Assembly (NCBI RefSeq): GCF_022179805.1
Contig: NZ_BPUO01000002.1
Location: forward strand, 124,001-188,000
Origin: Cupriavidus pauculus
GTDB taxonomy: Bacteria; Pseudomonadota; Gammaproteobacteria; Burkholderiales; Burkholderiaceae
Reading direction: 5' to 3'
DNA: 64,000 nt
This document shows, in pieces, positions 1-9,852 of the stretch (positions are counted from its first letter, which is position 1; each line of letters begins with the position of its first letter). The notes below the pieces were generated by a model. It saw only the letters and a list, made by a program, of their open reading frames with translations, was not told where the DNA came from and searched no databases. A program made the translations under genes and the position numbers.

Positions 1-763
1 CGCCATAACCGACGCGCAGGCCCGCCAGGCCATAGGCCTTCGAGAACGTGCGCGACACCATCAGGTTCGGATACTTGCGCACCCAGCCAGTGGACTCGTA
101 CTGCTGGTCGGCGTCGAGGTATTCGTTGTACGCCTCGTCGAGCACCACCACCACGTGCGGCGGCACCTTGGCCAGGAACGCCTCGATCTCGGCGGCAGTC
201 ACGAAGGTGCCCGTCGGATTGTTCGGATTGGCGACAAAGACAAGCTTGGTGTCCGGGGCAATCGCCGCCGCCATCGCGTCGAGGTCATGGCCATACTGGC
301 GCGACTTGACCTCGATGGCGCGCGCGCCCACTTCCTGCGTGGCCAGCGCGTAGACCGCGAACGAGTACTCGGCATAGACGATCGACTCGCCCGCGCGCAC
401 CAGCGCATGCGCTGCCAGTTCCAGGATGTCGTTACTGCCGTTGCCCAGCGTCAGCCATTCGGCCGGCACATCGTACTTTTCCGAAAGCCGTGCCTTCAGC
501 TCGAAGCCGTTGCTGTCCGGATAACGCCCCAGGTCTTCCGTCGCGGCGGCAATCGCCGCCTTGGCCGATGCCGGCATGCCAAGCGGATTCTCGTTCGAGG
601 CCAGCTTGACGATGCGGGCTTCGTCGAGCCCGAACTCGCGCGCCACCTCGGCAATCGGCTTGCCGGCGATGTAGGGCGATATCTTGCGCACATAGGTCGG
701 CCCGAAATATTCCGCGGCATTCCCCGCAGCCGCATTCGCAGCCAGCTTGTTCTGATCAACCAT
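1..763 (-). CDS. hisC: Histidinol-phosphate aminotransferase, 3' end outside window
   Basis: PLP-dependent aminotransferase (fold type I) that converts imidazole-acetol phosphate to histidinol phosphate. In this gene context, next to pheA, it may also transaminate aromatic precursors. Only the first 254 residues are present; the gene runs off the left edge. Visible landmarks are the ASNENPLG substrate-loop motif near residue 50, NPNNPTG and LDEAYNEY in the middle, and the PLP-lysine motif SRTFSKAYGLAGLRVGYG close to the edge. The ATG at 763 is preceded by GGAGG-like purines (coding strand CCAGGAGGCAGGC). It starts 20 nt after the pheA stop, so serC-pheA-hisC probably form one transcript. The paralogue number (hisC1 or hisC2) cannot be decided here. 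Confidence 0.93.
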   Translation of the reverse strand, partial: MVDQNKLAANAAAGNAAEYFGPTYVRKISPYIAGKPIAEVAREFGLDEARIVKLASNENPLGMPASAKAAIAAATEDLGRYPDSNGFELKARLSEKYDVPAEWLTLGNGSNDILELAAHALVRAGESIVYAEYSFAVYALATQEVGARAIEVKSRQYGHDLDAMAAAIAPDTKLVFVANPNNPTGTFVTAAEIEAFLAKVPPHVVVVLDEAYNEYLDADQQYESTGWVRKYPNLMVSRTFSKAYGLAGLRVGYG

Positions 764-783
764 GCCTGCCTCCTGGCTGCGTG

Positions 784-1929
784 TTACTTGCTCGACGGAT
801 AGGACCCGAGCACTTTTAGGTACGCGGCGTTGGCACGCAGCGTGCCGATGGCCTTCGCCACCGCAGGCTCATGCTGATGGCCTTCCACGTCGACGTAGAA
901 GTAGTACTCCCACGCGCCGCTGCGCGCGGGACGCGATTCGAAGCGGCACATCGAGACACCGTTCTCGGCAAGCGGAGCCAGCAACTGGTACACCGCACCG
1001 GCTTTGTTCGGCACCGACAGGATCATCGACGTCTGGTCGCTGCCCGACGGCTCGGTCTCGTAGCGGCCAATCACGGCAAAGCGCGTGCGGTTGTGCGGAT
1101 CGTCCTGGATATGCGAGCGGATGATGTGCAGGTGATAGCGATTGGCGGCCGTCTCGCCCGCGATTGCGGCGACGGTCGGGTCTTCGCTGGCCATGCGCGC
1201 CGCCTCGGCATTGCTCGACACGGCCTGGCGCTCCAGGTGCGGATAGTTCGCGGTGAGCCAGTGCTGGCACTGTGCCAGCGCCTGCGCGTGCGCGCGCACC
1301 ACGGTCACACCCTTCATGTCCGGCGCCGACGCCATCAGGTTGTGATGCACCTTCAGTGCGATCTCGCCGCTGATCTTCAGCGACGTCTGCAGGAACAGGT
1401 CGAGCGTGCGCGACACCGCGCCCTCGGTCGAATTTTCGACCGGCACCACGCCGTACTCCACCGTGCCCGCTTCCACCGCACGAAACACTTCGTCGATGCT
1501 CGTGCACGGCACTCCCGACACTTCATGGCCGAAGTGCGCGTACAGCGCCTGCTCCGAGAACGTGCCGGCCGGCCCGAGGAATGCGATTTCCAGCGGCTTT
1601 TCCAGGCCACGGCAGGCGGACATCACCTCGCGCCAGATCGACGCCACGCTCTCGTCCAGCAGCGGACCCGGATTGGCGCCCTGCACCTTGCGGATCACCT
1701 GCAATTCGCGCTCGGGTCTGAACACCGGCGCGCCGTACTTCTTCTTGACCTCGCCCACGTCAAGCGCCAACTGCGCGCGACGGTTCAGCAGGGCCAGCAG
1801 TTCGCGGTCAACCGTGTCGATCTGGTTGCGCAGCGGCGCCAGGTCGGCGGACAGCGCCTGCTCCTGGGGGCTCGGTGCCGCATTGTCATTGCCGGGGGCT
1901 GCCACCCCAGGCTTGTCTTGCTGTGTCAT
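784..1929 (-). CDS. pheA: Bifunctional chorismate mutase / prephenate dehydratase (P-protein)
   Basis: 381 residues. It catalyses chorismate to prephenate to phenylpyruvate, the committed route to phenylalanine, in the cytosol. Domain order: a low-complexity N-terminus of about 30 residues, an AroQ-type chorismate mutase (LRNQIDTVDRELLALLNRR, about 32-110), a prephenate dehydratase domain starting at IAFLGPAGTFSEQALYAHFG (about 115-290), and a C-terminal ACT domain with the phenylalanine-binding ESRP motif (CRFESRPARSGAWEYYF). The ESRP motif indicates feedback inhibition by Phe. It lies between serC and hisC on the same strand, with 91 nt to serC and 20 nt to hisC. Length and domain content are normal for proteobacterial P-proteins. 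Confidence 0.96.
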   Translation of the reverse strand: MTQQDKPGVAAPGNDNAAPSPQEQALSADLAPLRNQIDTVDRELLALLNRRAQLALDVGEVKKKYGAPVFRPERELQVIRKVQGANPGPLLDESVASIWREVMSACRGLEKPLEIAFLGPAGTFSEQALYAHFGHEVSGVPCTSIDEVFRAVEAGTVEYGVVPVENSTEGAVSRTLDLFLQTSLKISGEIALKVHHNLMASAPDMKGVTVVRAHAQALAQCQHWLTANYPHLERQAVSSNAEAARMASEDPTVAAIAGETAANRYHLHIIRSHIQDDPHNRTRFAVIGRYETEPSGSDQTSMILSVPNKAGAVYQLLAPLAENGVSMCRFESRPARSGAWEYYFYVDVEGHQHEPAVAKAIGTLRANAAYLKVLGSYPSSK

Positions 1930-2020
1930 AGGCCTGTAGGCCGCCCGTCGAGCGGCCGCGGAAAGTCTGGGCTGATGCCGCGGCCCCGCACTGCGGAAGC
2001 CGCGACAGAAAGCACCGCCG

Positions 2021-3184
2021 TCAGGCGGCGGTGCGCTCGAATTCGCGCATGAATTCCACCAGCGCGGTCACACCTTCGAGAGGCATCGCGTTGTAGATGC
2101 TGGCACGCATGCCGCCCACGGACTTGTGGCCCTTGAGCTGAACCAGACCATTCGCGCGCGCCTGGGTGAGGAACGCTTCGTTGCGCGATTCGTCGCGCAA
2201 CAGGAACGGAACGTTCATGCGCGAGCGGCAGCTGGGATCGATTTCGTTACGGTAAAAGTCGCTCTGGTCCAGGAACGTGTACAGCGCGTGCGCCTTGGCG
2301 ATATTGCGCTGCTCGATGCCGGCCAGGCCACCCTGGGCCTTGAGCCACTTGAACACGAGCCCGGCGATATAGATCGAATAGGTGGGCGGCGTGTTGTACA
2401 TCGAGTCGTGCTCGTCCACCAGGCGCCAGTTGAACGCCGAGGGGCACAGCGGATGCGCGAAACCGATCAGGTCTTCGCGCACGATCACGATCGTCACGCC
2501 GGCCGGGCCGATGTTCTTCTGCGCGCCGCCATACACCACCTGCACGCGCGACCAGTCGATCGCACGCGACAGGATATGGCTGGAGGCATCGGCCACGACG
2601 ATACGGCCCTTGTCGTGCGTGCCGGTCTGGCCGATGTCCGGGACTTCCTGGAACTCAACGCCGACGATCGTCTCGTTCGTGCACAGGTGCACGTAGGCCG
2701 CATCGTCAGACAGCTTCCAGCTGTTGGCGTCGGGAATCTTGTGCCACTTCTGGTCCTTGCTCGAAGCCGCAATGTTCACGTCGCCATAGCGTCGTGCTTC
2801 CTGCTCGGTCTTGACCGACCACGTGCCGGTCATCACGAAATCGGTCTTCGGCTTGGCCGCATTGACGCGATTGGCCAGGTTCAGCGGCACGATGCCGTTT
2901 TCGCCAATGGCGCCGCCCTGCAGGAACAGGATGCGGAAATTCTTGGGCACATGCAGCAGTTCGCGCAGGTCCGCCAGCGCCTGCTGGTGGATGCTTTCGA
3001 ATTCCTTGCTGCGATGGCTCATCTCCATGACCGATACGCCGGTACCGCGCCACGACAGCATCTCCTCGGCGGCCTGCTGCAGGACTTCGGTCGGCAACGC
3101 GGCGGGGCCGGGCGAGAAATTGAAGACGCGCTCGGCCAGGGAACGTTGCAGGCCGGCGAGGGCGGGGTTCTGGGGATCGTTCAT
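2021..3184 (-). CDS. serC: Phosphoserine aminotransferase
   Basis: 387 residues from the ATG at 3184. PLP-dependent class-V-type aminotransferase that makes 3-phosphoserine (serine biosynthesis) and 4-phosphohydroxythreonine (pyridoxal phosphate biosynthesis). The N-terminal [17 protein letters not shown] motif and the PLP-lysine region [20 protein letters not shown] are diagnostic. A longer frame begins at a TTG (3241), but the ATG giving [12 protein letters not shown] fits family length better. The ATG lacks a clear Shine-Dalgarno (upstream coding strand is pyrimidine-rich), so the exact start is uncertain. It heads the serC-pheA-hisC cluster. Confidence 0.94.
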   Translation of the reverse strand: MNDPQNPALAGLQRSLAERVFNFSPGPAALPTEVLQQAAEEMLSWRGTGVSVMEMSHRSKEFESIHQQALADLRELLHVPKNFRILFLQGGAIGENGIVPLNLANRVNAAKPKTDFVMTGTWSVKTEQEARRYGDVNIAASSKDQKWHKIPDANSWKLSDDAAYVHLCTNETIVGVEFQEVPDIGQTGTHDKGRIVVADASSHILSRAIDWSRVQVVYGGAQKNIGPAGVTIVIVREDLIGFAHPLCPSAFNWRLVDEHDSMYNTPPTYSIYIAGLVFKWLKAQGGLAGIEQRNIAKAHALYTFLDQSDFYRNEIDPSCRSRMNVPFLLRDESRNEAFLTQARANGLVQLKGHKSVGGMRASIYNAMPLEGVTALVEFMREFERTAA

Positions 3185-3331
3185 GGAGGGGAAAAAAGAA
3201 AAATGGCTGCCGGATTGAACCAGGCAGCCATTATCGCCCAAAACCCGCGACCCTTGGACACCATGGGTATCCGGGGCGAGCCAGGGCCAGCGGCCTCCCG
3301 GGCCCGAAAGCCCGGAGACGCCAGCCGTCGA

Positions 3332-3898
3332 TCACTTCGATGCGGCGGCGATTTCCTTCTCGGCCGAGTCACGCATCGACTTGCCAACCTGCGGGCCGTA
3401 CTTCTGCATCATCGAGCCCCAGATTTCCTGGGTGGCCTTGCCCTGGTTGGCCATGAACTTCTGGCCCGTCGGCGACTTCAGGAACGTGGTCAGGTCCTTG
3501 ATTTCCTGCGTCGAGTAGTACTTGCCGAATGCGTCGTAGTGCGCCTTGATGGCGTCTTGGCGGAAGCCGTCGGTGTTGAACGCCGTACCGGCGCCGTCCA
3601 CCATGCGCTGCACGGCGCCGTTCTTCTTGAGCTTGTCGACAGCGGCCTGCTTCTGCTTGTCGTTCAGCGTCTTGTTCTCGACCAGAACCTGTTCCAGCAC
3701 CAGCGGTGCTTCCTGCTTGGCACCCTGTTGCCAGTTTTCGGCCTGACCCTTGACAGCCTGGTCGGCCTGCATGACGGTCAGCAGTTCCTTGATGGCCGCG
3801 GTCTTGTCCTTGTCTTCCTGAGCGTGCGCGCCTTGCGCCAGCATCATCATCGGAGCGAAAGCAGCCAGAACAGCGATACGTCGATAGGTTTTGAGCAT
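3332..3898 (-). CDS. Secreted DUF2059 domain protein
   Basis: 188 residues. An N-terminal signal peptide (basic start MLKTYRRIA, hydrophobic core, cleavage after AHA near residue 26) predicts export to the periplasm. The rest is a helical, Lys/Gln-rich domain with the DUF2059 pattern (IKAHYDAFGKYYSTQEIKDL, then TFLKSPTGQKFM and a final KYGPQVGKSM). Function is unknown for this family. It lies between gyrA and serC on the same strand, 82 nt after the gyrA stop and 147 nt before serC, so co-transcription with gyrA is possible but not shown. Confidence 0.85.
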   Translation of the reverse strand: MLKTYRRIAVLAAFAPMMMLAQGAHAQEDKDKTAAIKELLTVMQADQAVKGQAENWQQGAKQEAPLVLEQVLVENKTLNDKQKQAAVDKLKKNGAVQRMVDGAGTAFNTDGFRQDAIKAHYDAFGKYYSTQEIKDLTTFLKSPTGQKFMANQGKATQEIWGSMMQKYGPQVGKSMRDSAEKEIAAASK

Positions 3899-3980
3899 TA
3901 TGACTCCCTGGTAAATACGTCCGGATTAGTCCGAGCGGCCGTCTGGCGAGTTCCGGCCGTCGTCCCGTTGTTGCAACAAA

Positions 3981-6698
3981 TTACGAATTTGCGTCGGCGT
4001 CGTTGGCACCTGCACCTGCATCGCTGCCGGCGCCGCCGTCAGCACCGGTGTCGCCAGCGGCATCCTCATCCACATTGTCGTCGTCGCCGTTGGCGCTGCT
4101 ATCGGCATCCGATTCGACAATGCGCTGCAGGCCCGACAGCTTGGTGCCTTCATCGACGTTGATGAGCGTCACGCCCTGGGTGGCGCGGCCCATCTCGCGG
4201 ATCTCGGCCACGCGGGTGCGGATCAGCACGCCACCGGTGGTGATCAGCATGATTTCGTCTTCCGGCGAAACCAGCGCGGCGGCCACCACACGGCCGTTGC
4301 GCTCGCTCGTCTGGATCGCAATCATGCCCTTGGTGCCACGGCCGTGTCGAGTGTACTCGGAGATAGGCGTACGCTTGCCGTAGCCATTCTCGGTCGCGGT
4401 CAGCACGCTGCCAGCCGCCGGAATTGCGCCCTCGGCCGATTCGCCCTCGGCAGTTTCTGCCGGCGCAACCAGCATGGCGATCACGGCCTGGCCCTCGTCG
4501 AGGTTCATGCCGCGCACGCCGCGCGCCTGCCGGCCCATCGGACGCACGTCGTTCTCGTCGAACCGCACGGCCTTGCCGGCGTCGGAGAACAGCATCACGT
4601 CGTGCTGGCCGTCGGTGATGGCAGCGCCGATCAGGAAGTCGCCCTCATCGAGGTCGACCGCGATGATGCCGGCCTTGCGCGGGTTCGAGAAATCGGTGAG
4701 CACCGTCTTCTTGACCGTGCCGCGCGCGGTGGCCATGAAGATGAAATGCTCGGCGTCGAACTGCCGCACCGGCAGAATCACATTGATCTTCTCGCCGTCG
4801 GCCAGCGGGAACATGTTCACGATCGGACGGCCGCGCGAGTTGCGCGAACCCTGCGGCACCTCGTAGACCTTGAGCCAGTACAGGCGGCCACGGTTCGAGA
4901 AGCACAGGATGTAGTCGTGCGTGTTGGCCACGAACAGCGTGTCGATCCAGTCGTCTTCCTTCGTTGCCGTGGCCAGCTTGCCCCGGCCGCCACGCTTCTG
5001 CGCGCGGTACTCGGAAATCGGCTGGCTCTTCATGTAGCCCGAGTGCGACAGCGTGACCACCATGTCCTGCGGCGTGATCAGGTCCTCGGTATCCAGCTCG
5101 GTCGCGTTGTGCTCGATCTGCGAACGGCGCTCGTCGCCGAACTCGGCGCGGATGGCACCCAGTTCCTCGGTGATGATCGTCGTGATGCGTTCCGGCCGGG
5201 CCAGGATGTCGAGCAGGTCGGCAATCAGGCCCATCACTTCGCGGTATTCCTGGACGATCTTGTCCTGCTCCAGGCCCGTAAGGCGTTGCAGTCGCATCTG
5301 CAGGATTTCCTGCGCCTGACCGTCGGACAACCGGTACAGGCCGTCGGGCTGCATGCCGAACACGGCCGGCAGGCCATCCGGGCGATACGAGGCACGGCCA
5401 CCGGACGTGTCGGTTTCGGCACGTGCGAGCATTTCGCGCACCAGGCCGGAATCCCACGCCTTGGCCATCAGCTCGGCCTTGGCCAGCGGCGGCGTCGGGG
5501 CTGCCTTGATGATCGCGATGAACTCGTCGATGTTGGCCAGTGCCACGGCCAGGCCTTCCAGCACGTGCCCGCGCTCGCGCGCCTTGCGCAGTTCGAACAC
5601 GGTGCGGCGCGTCACCACTTCGCGGCGATGCGACAGGAAGGCGGCCAGCATCTGCTTCAGGTTCAGCAGGCGAGGCTGGCCGTCGACCAGCGCTACCATG
5701 TTCATGCCGAACGTGTCCTGCAGCTGGGTGTTCTTATATAGGTTGTTCAGCACAACCTCGGGCACTTCATTGCGCTTGAGCTCGATCACCACGCGCATGC
5801 CTGACTTGTCAGACTCGTCGCGGATGTCGGAAATGCCCTCGATCTTCTTCTCGGTGACCAGTTCGGCGATGCGCTCAAGAAGCGTCCGCTTGTTCACCTG
5901 GTACGGCAGCTCGTCGACGATGATCGCCTGGCGCTGGCCGCGATCAATGTCCTCAAAGTGCGTGCGCGCGCGCATGACCACCCGGCCGCGGCCGGTACGG
6001 TAGCCCTCTCGCACACCCTGGATGCCATAGATAATACCGGCGGTCGGAAAATCGGGAGCGGGAACCAGTTCAATCAGTTCATCGACCGTCGCATCGGCAT
6101 TACGCAGGAGATGCAGACAGGCGTCGACGACTTCATTGAGGTTATGCGGCGGGATATTGGTGGCCATACCCACGGCAATACCCGACGAACCATTGATCAG
6201 CAAATTCGGAATACGAGCCGGCAAAATACCGGGCTCTTTCTCCGAACCGTCATAGTTCGGTTCGAAATCGACAGTTTCCTTGTCGATATCGTGAAGCATT
6301 TCATGGGCAATCTTCGCCAGGCGGATTTCGGTATAACGCATCGCCGCGGCGTTATCACCGTCCACCGAACCGAAGTTACCCTGGCCGTCGACCAGCATAT
6401 AGCGCAGAGAGAAATTCTGGGCCATACGGACGATCGTGTCGTACACGGCCGTGTCACCGTGCGGGTGATACTTACCAATCACGTCGCCGACGATACGCGC
6501 CGACTTCTTGTAGGCACGATTCCAGTCGTTATTGAGCTCATGCATCGCAAAGAGCACGCGCCGGTGTACCGGTTTCAGGCCGTCCCGGACATCGGGAAGC
6601 GCGCGCCCCACGATAACGCTCATCGCGTAATCCAGGTATGAGCGGCGCATTTCCTCTTCCAGCGAGACCGGAAGGGTTTCTTTGGCGAATTGATCCAT
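3981..6698 (-). CDS. gyrA: DNA gyrase subunit A
   Basis: 905 residues. Catalytic breakage-reunion subunit of gyrase (A2B2), which introduces negative supercoils. The quinolone-resistance region reads [11 protein letters not shown], with Thr at position 83 and Asp at 87; the catalytic tyrosine is Y122 ([11 protein letters not shown]). The GyrA-box is QKRGGRGKL at the start of the C-terminal beta-pinwheel, which confirms gyrase rather than ParC. The last 45 or so residues are an Asp/Gly/Ala-rich acidic tail ([20 protein letters not shown]). The ATG at 6698 gives the canonical start [18 protein letters not shown] 446-bp gap separates it from the divergent ompA gene. Confidence 0.98.
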   Translation of the reverse strand: MDQFAKETLPVSLEEEMRRSYLDYAMSVIVGRALPDVRDGLKPVHRRVLFAMHELNNDWNRAYKKSARIVGDVIGKYHPHGDTAVYDTIVRMAQNFSLRYMLVDGQGNFGSVDGDNAAAMRYTEIRLAKIAHEMLHDIDKETVDFEPNYDGSEKEPGILPARIPNLLINGSSGIAVGMATNIPPHNLNEVVDACLHLLRNADATVDELIELVPAPDFPTAGIIYGIQGVREGYRTGRGRVVMRARTHFEDIDRGQRQAIIVDELPYQVNKRTLLERIAELVTEKKIEGISDIRDESDKSGMRVVIELKRNEVPEVVLNNLYKNTQLQDTFGMNMVALVDGQPRLLNLKQMLAAFLSHRREVVTRRTVFELRKARERGHVLEGLAVALANIDEFIAIIKAAPTPPLAKAELMAKAWDSGLVREMLARAETDTSGGRASYRPDGLPAVFGMQPDGLYRLSDGQAQEILQMRLQRLTGLEQDKIVQEYREVMGLIADLLDILARPERITTIITEELGAIRAEFGDERRSQIEHNATELDTEDLITPQDMVVTLSHSGYMKSQPISEYRAQKRGGRGKLATATKEDDWIDTLFVANTHDYILCFSNRGRLYWLKVYEVPQGSRNSRGRPIVNMFPLADGEKINVILPVRQFDAEHFIFMATARGTVKKTVLTDFSNPRKAGIIAVDLDEGDFLIGAAITDGQHDVMLFSDAGKAVRFDENDVRPMGRQARGVRGMNLDEGQAVIAMLVAPAETAEGESAEGAIPAAGSVLTATENGYGKRTPISEYTRHGRGTKGMIAIQTSERNGRVVAAALVSPEDEIMLITTGGVLIRTRVAEIREMGRATQGVTLINVDEGTKLSGLQRIVESDADSSANGDDDNVDEDAAGDTGADGGAGSDAGAGANDADANS

Positions 6699-7144
6699 TG
6701 CGTCGTGGTTAATGCGGCGGGTTTAAGCAAATGAAGCCCACGAATCCGACGGCATGGAGTGACCCTGCCGGCGACGGGCGAACATGACATTCTATCACGC
6801 GCGGAACCCCTTCCCGCCCCTGCCGGAACACCCCCCGTCCGGCCCTCCCGCACGCGCCGAGCGCCCAACCCCGATCCCCTGCAACCCATACAGGACAAGG
6901 GTTTGCAGGCGCCGCAAGAGCGATGTTGCACAAACACCACAGGCCTAAAACCACGTGGTTGAATCGAATATATTTACTTCTTAGGAAACGAGCCTTGTGG
7001 CACAATTCCCCAGCGAAGAGCCAGACATTGTTCGAAGTGGAGCATCCGCCACGTCGAGAATGTTATACTCCGAAGAATGTATGACTTGTTTTCGTCCATT
7101 TGCTCGCAGTAACCCTGCGGTGATCTCATCCTGAGAGGAGAAAT
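6699..7144. other. Divergent intergenic region gyrA / ompA
   Basis: 446 bp with no convincing gene. It must hold promoters for both flanking genes. On the minus strand a TAGAAT (6789-6794) could be a gyrA -10 box, but no good -35 is visible. On the plus strand an extended -10 (7061-7069) serves ompA. The stretch 6930-7020 is unusually AT-rich for this window (for example GAATATATTTACTTC at 6965-6979), as expected for regulatory DNA. Confidence 0.6.
7061..7069 (+). promoter_or_regulatory. Extended -10 promoter of ompA-family gene
   Basis: TGTTATACT matches the extended -10 consensus TGnTATAAT with one mismatch. No TTGACA-like -35 lies at 17 bp, which is normal for extended -10 promoters. Predicted start is near 7076, leaving a leader of about 70 nt. 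The ompA ribosome site GAGAGGAGAAAT (7132-7143) sits directly before the ATG at 7145. Confidence 0.6.
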
Positions 7145-7801
7145 ATGAAAAAATTTGCCAAGCTCGCGCTCGTTGCAGCTACCGCAGTAATGGCTGCATC
7201 CGCTCAAGCCCAGTCCGTCCCCTACGAAAAGAAGGCCGTGAACGATAACTGGGGCAACGGTACGAGCGAGTACGTGTGGAAGAATGGCACGAACGAGCTC
7301 TGCTGGCGCGACAGTTCCTGGACCCCGGCAACGGCTAATGCCCTGTGCGATGGCGCACTGGCTCCGGCTGCTGCTCCGGCTCCGGCCCCGACCCCGGTTG
7401 CTCCTCCGGTTGTGTCGAGCGAGAAGGTCACTTTCGCTGCTGACACCCTGTTCGACTTCGACAAGGCTGTTCTGAAGCCCGAAGGCAAGGCAAAGCTGGA
7501 CGACCTGGTCTCGAAGCTGCAAGGCATCACCCTGGAAGTCATCATCGCCGTGGGCCACACCGACTCGTTCGGTTCGGACAAGTACAACGATCGCCTGTCG
7601 ATCCGTCGTGCTGAATCGGTCAAGGCTTACCTGGTGAGCAAGGGCGTTGAAGCCAACCGCGTGTACACCGAAGGCAAGGGCAAGCGTCAGCTGAAGGTTG
7701 ATCCGAAGTCGTGCAAGGGCAACCGCACCGCTCAGATCGCCTGCCAGCAGCCGAACCGCCGCGTGGAAGTCGAAGTGGTCGGCACCCGCAGCGCACGTTA
7801 A
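7145..7801 (+). CDS. OmpA-family peptidoglycan-binding outer-membrane protein
   Basis: 218 residues. Signal peptide MKKFAKLALVAATAVMAASAQAQ, a short N-terminal module of about 60 residues (too short for a full eight-stranded OmpA barrel), a Pro/Ala linker ([16 protein letters not shown]) and a C-terminal OmpA-like domain (about 95-215). The domain has the peptidoglycan-contact pattern GHTDSFGSDKYNDRLSIRRA and the end NRRVEVEVVG. Probably anchors the outer membrane to murein. It has its own promoter and a strong AGGAG ribosome site, and two terminators follow, so it is a highly expressed monocistron. Codon use (many CTG, GGC, AAG and GCT) also suggests high expression. Confidence 0.93.
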   Translation: MKKFAKLALVAATAVMAASAQAQSVPYEKKAVNDNWGNGTSEYVWKNGTNELCWRDSSWTPATANALCDGALAPAAAPAPAPTPVAPPVVSSEKVTFAADTLFDFDKAVLKPEGKAKLDDLVSKLQGITLEVIIAVGHTDSFGSDKYNDRLSIRRAESVKAYLVSKGVEANRVYTEGKGKRQLKVDPKSCKGNRTAQIACQQPNRRVEVEVVGTRSAR

Positions 7802-7821
7802 TCGGATCCTCTCCGATGATG

Positions 7822-7852
7822 AAAAGCCCAGCATCTGCTGGGCTTTTTTTTC
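7822..7852 (+). terminator. Rho-independent terminator after ompA-family gene
   Basis: Stem AAAAGCCCAGCA / TGCTGGGCTTTT with a 2-nt loop followed by a run of eight T. It starts 21 nt after the stop codon. Confidence 0.93.
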
Positions 7853-7861
7853 GCCCTGTCC

Positions 7862-7898
7862 AGCCGCGCCATCGGCATTCGGCGCGGCTTCGTTTTTT
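7862..7898 (+). terminator. Second terminator-like hairpin before ubiG
   Basis: Nine-base stem AGCCGCGCC / GGCGCGGCT with a 10-nt loop, then TCG and seven T. Placed just after the first terminator, it gives a tandem arrangement insulating ubiG from ompA transcription. Confidence 0.75.
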
Positions 7899-7954
7899 TG
7901 GTAAAGTTGCCGCAGCCTTCTCATAGACCGGCCGCGCCACGTCGCGCGGCACCG

Positions 7955-8695
7955 ATGATGTCGCATTCGACTACCCTTACCCCTCCCACCCAATCCGGCC
8001 GCAACGCCGATCCCAAAGAGATCGACAAGTTCAGCGAACTGGCGCACCGCTGGTGGGACCCGAACAGTGAATTCAAGCCGCTACACGACCTGAACCCGCT
8101 GCGGCTGGGCTGGATCGACGGTATCGCGCACCTGTCGGGCAAGCAGGTCATCGACGTGGGCTGTGGCGGCGGGATTCTGTCGGAAAGCATGGCACGCATC
8201 GGCGCCACGGTCCGGGGCATTGACCTGTCGACCAAGGCCCTGAAGGTAGCGGACCTGCACAGCCTGGAATCGGGTGTCGCGGTCACCTACGAGGAAATCG
8301 CCGTGGAAGACCTGGCGGCGCGCGCGCCCGCCAGCGTCGACGTGGTGACCTGCATGGAGATGCTGGAGCACGTGCCCGATCCGCAGTCGATCGTGCGCGC
8401 CTGTACGACGCTGGTCAAACCCGGTGGCTACGTTTTCTTCTCGACCATCAACCGCAACCTGAAGGCCTACCTGCTGGCCGTGGTGGGCGCGGAATACGTG
8501 TTGAACATGCTGCCGCGCGGCACGCACGACTTCAAGAAGTTCATCACGCCGTCCGAGATGGCGCGCTTTGCCCGCAACGCCCGCCTGGACCTGGTGGAGA
8601 TGCGCGGCATGACGTACAACCCGTTGACCCAGATCTATTCGCTCGGCCGCGACACCGACGTCAACTACATGATGGCGTTCCGGAAGGTGGGCTGA
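7955..8695 (+). CDS. ubiG: Ubiquinone biosynthesis O-methyltransferase
   Basis: About 246 residues. SAM-dependent methyltransferase performing both O-methylations in ubiquinone synthesis. Motif [17 protein letters not shown] (SAM binding), the UbiG-typical N-terminus [19 protein letters not shown], and [11 protein letters not shown] and [11 protein letters not shown] in the C-terminal half are all present. The frame is open further upstream, but that start would be a TTG inside the terminator. The tandem ATGs at 7955 and 7958 are the sensible starts and cannot be told apart. gph follows after 3 nt, indicating translational coupling. Confidence 0.95.
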   Translation: MMSHSTTLTPPTQSGRNADPKEIDKFSELAHRWWDPNSEFKPLHDLNPLRLGWIDGIAHLSGKQVIDVGCGGGILSESMARIGATVRGIDLSTKALKVADLHSLESGVAVTYEEIAVEDLAARAPASVDVVTCMEMLEHVPDPQSIVRACTTLVKPGGYVFFSTINRNLKAYLLAVVGAEYVLNMLPRGTHDFKKFITPSEMARFARNARLDLVEMRGMTYNPLTQIYSLGRDTDVNYMMAFRKVG

Positions 8696-8698
8696 GCC

Positions 8699-9355
8699 AT
8701 GGCGAAATTTCACGCGGTTTTCTTCGACCTCGACGGTACGCTTGCCGATACGGCCCCTGACCTCGCTGCCGCGGCCAACCGGCTCGTGGTGGAACACGGC
8801 ATGGCACCGGTCGCCTACGACAAGCTTCGGCCCGTGGCTTCGCACGGCGCGCGCGGGCTGATCGGCGCCGCGTTTGGCAAGCGGCCGGAGGACCCCGAGT
8901 TCCCATCGCTGCGCGACACCTTCCTCGAGTACTACGAGGCCGATATCGCGGTACATACGCGGCTGTTCGACGGCATGGATGCGGTGCTGGCCCAACTCGA
9001 AGCCGATGGCGTGCCCTGGGGCATCGTCACCAACAAGATCGCACGCTTCACGGTACCGCTGGTCCGGGCCATCGGCCTCGCGCCACGCGCGGTGGCGGTG
9101 GTCAGCGGCGACACCACGCCCCATGCCAAGCCCCACCCTGCCCCGCTGCTCCACGCGGCCGAACTGAGCGGTGTGGCGCCTGCCCAGTGCCTGTACGTCG
9201 GCGATGACCTGCGCGACATCCAGGCCGGGAAGGCCGCCGGCATGGCCACCGTGTCGGCCGCGTACGGCTACTGCGGCGAAGACGAGCCGCCAGACACCTG
9301 GGGTGCCGACTACCTCATCAATCACCCGTCCGAACTGCTTGAATTGCTGCGCTGA
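8699..9355 (+). CDS. gph: Phosphoglycolate phosphatase (HAD family)
   Basis: 218 residues. Haloacid-dehalogenase-type phosphatase removing phosphate from 2-phosphoglycolate. HAD motif I FFDLDGTLADTAPDL at the N-terminus, motif II TNK (GIVTNKIARF), the motif III lysine (THAKPHP region) and motif IV VGDDLRDIQAGKAAGM. Proteins next to ubiG are often annotated Gph; a pyrophosphatase or nucleotidase specificity cannot be excluded. It begins 3 nt after the ubiG stop. Confidence 0.92.
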   Translation: MAKFHAVFFDLDGTLADTAPDLAAAANRLVVEHGMAPVAYDKLRPVASHGARGLIGAAFGKRPEDPEFPSLRDTFLEYYEADIAVHTRLFDGMDAVLAQLEADGVPWGIVTNKIARFTVPLVRAIGLAPRAVAVVSGDTTPHAKPHPAPLLHAAELSGVAPAQCLYVGDDLRDIQAGKAAGMATVSAAYGYCGEDEPPDTWGADYLINHPSELLELLR

Positions 9356-9408
9356 AGCCCCACGTACCGGTACGGAACCGGTGACGCGCCATGGCAGTCG
9401 AAACCGGG

Positions 9409-9414
9409 TACAAT
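9409..9414 (+). promoter_or_regulatory. Probable -10 box of tmRNA gene
   Basis: TACAAT lies 32 nt before the mature tmRNA 5' end, consistent with a short precursor trimmed by RNase P. The -35 region is weak (GTGACG at 9381-9386 is 22 bp away). Confidence 0.45.
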
Positions 9415-9445
9415 CCGTTTTCTTTCGCGTTTTACTACGCACATT

Positions 9446-9805
9446 GGGGCCGACCTGGTTTCGACGTGGGTTGCAAAGCAGTGGAGGGCATACCGAGGAC
9501 CCGTCACCTCGTTAATCAATGGGAATGTAATAACTGCTAACGACGAACGTTACGCACTGGCAGCCTAAGGGCCGCCGTCCTCGCACTGGCTCGCTGACGG
9601 GCTAGGGTTCGCAAGAACCAGCGAGGTCATTTACGTCAGATAAGCCCCGTCGGTGTCACGACTGCGGGGACGAAAACCAAGTGACTCGCCGTGACAGAGC
9701 GTGTTCGTCCGCGATGGCACGGTTAAATCAAATGACAGAACTAAGTATGTAGAACTCTCTGTGGAGGGCTTGCGGACGCGGGTTCGATTCCCGCCGGCTC
9801 CACCA
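9446..9805 (+). ncRNA. ssrA: Transfer-messenger RNA (tmRNA)
   Basis: 360-nt one-piece tmRNA that rescues stalled ribosomes with SmpB. The 5' end GGGGCCGACCTGGTTTCGAC and the 3' end GGTTCGATTCCCGCCGGCTC plus CACCA are classic. Acceptor stem GGGGCCG pairs with CGGCTCC and includes the G3-U pair needed by alanyl-tRNA synthetase; CCA is encoded. The internal reading frame encodes the tag ANDERYALAA followed by TAA. This tag is the one known from Ralstonia/Cupriavidus. A terminator follows. Confidence 0.98.
9536..9568 (+). other. tmRNA tag-peptide reading frame
   Basis: Resume codon GCT at 9536, then AAC GAC GAA CGT TAC GCA CTG GCA GCC and stop TAA. The tag is ANDERYALAA; the hydrophobic ALAA end is the degradation signal seen by ClpXP/ClpAP. 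Confidence 0.95.
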
Positions 9806-9813
9806 AATTCAAG

Positions 9814-9848
9814 AACCCCGTCGACGGCAACGTCCTCGGGGGTTTTTC
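9814..9848 (+). terminator. Terminator of ssrA
   Basis: AACCCCG / CGGGGGTT stem with a 16-nt loop and five T, starting 9 nt after the CCA end. Confidence 0.8.
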
Positions 9849-9852
9849 TTGC

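Noticed and set aside
7898..7954. Upstream TTG extension of ubiG
   Set aside because: The extension would start in the T-tract of a terminator and adds a Pro/Arg-rich stretch without homology.
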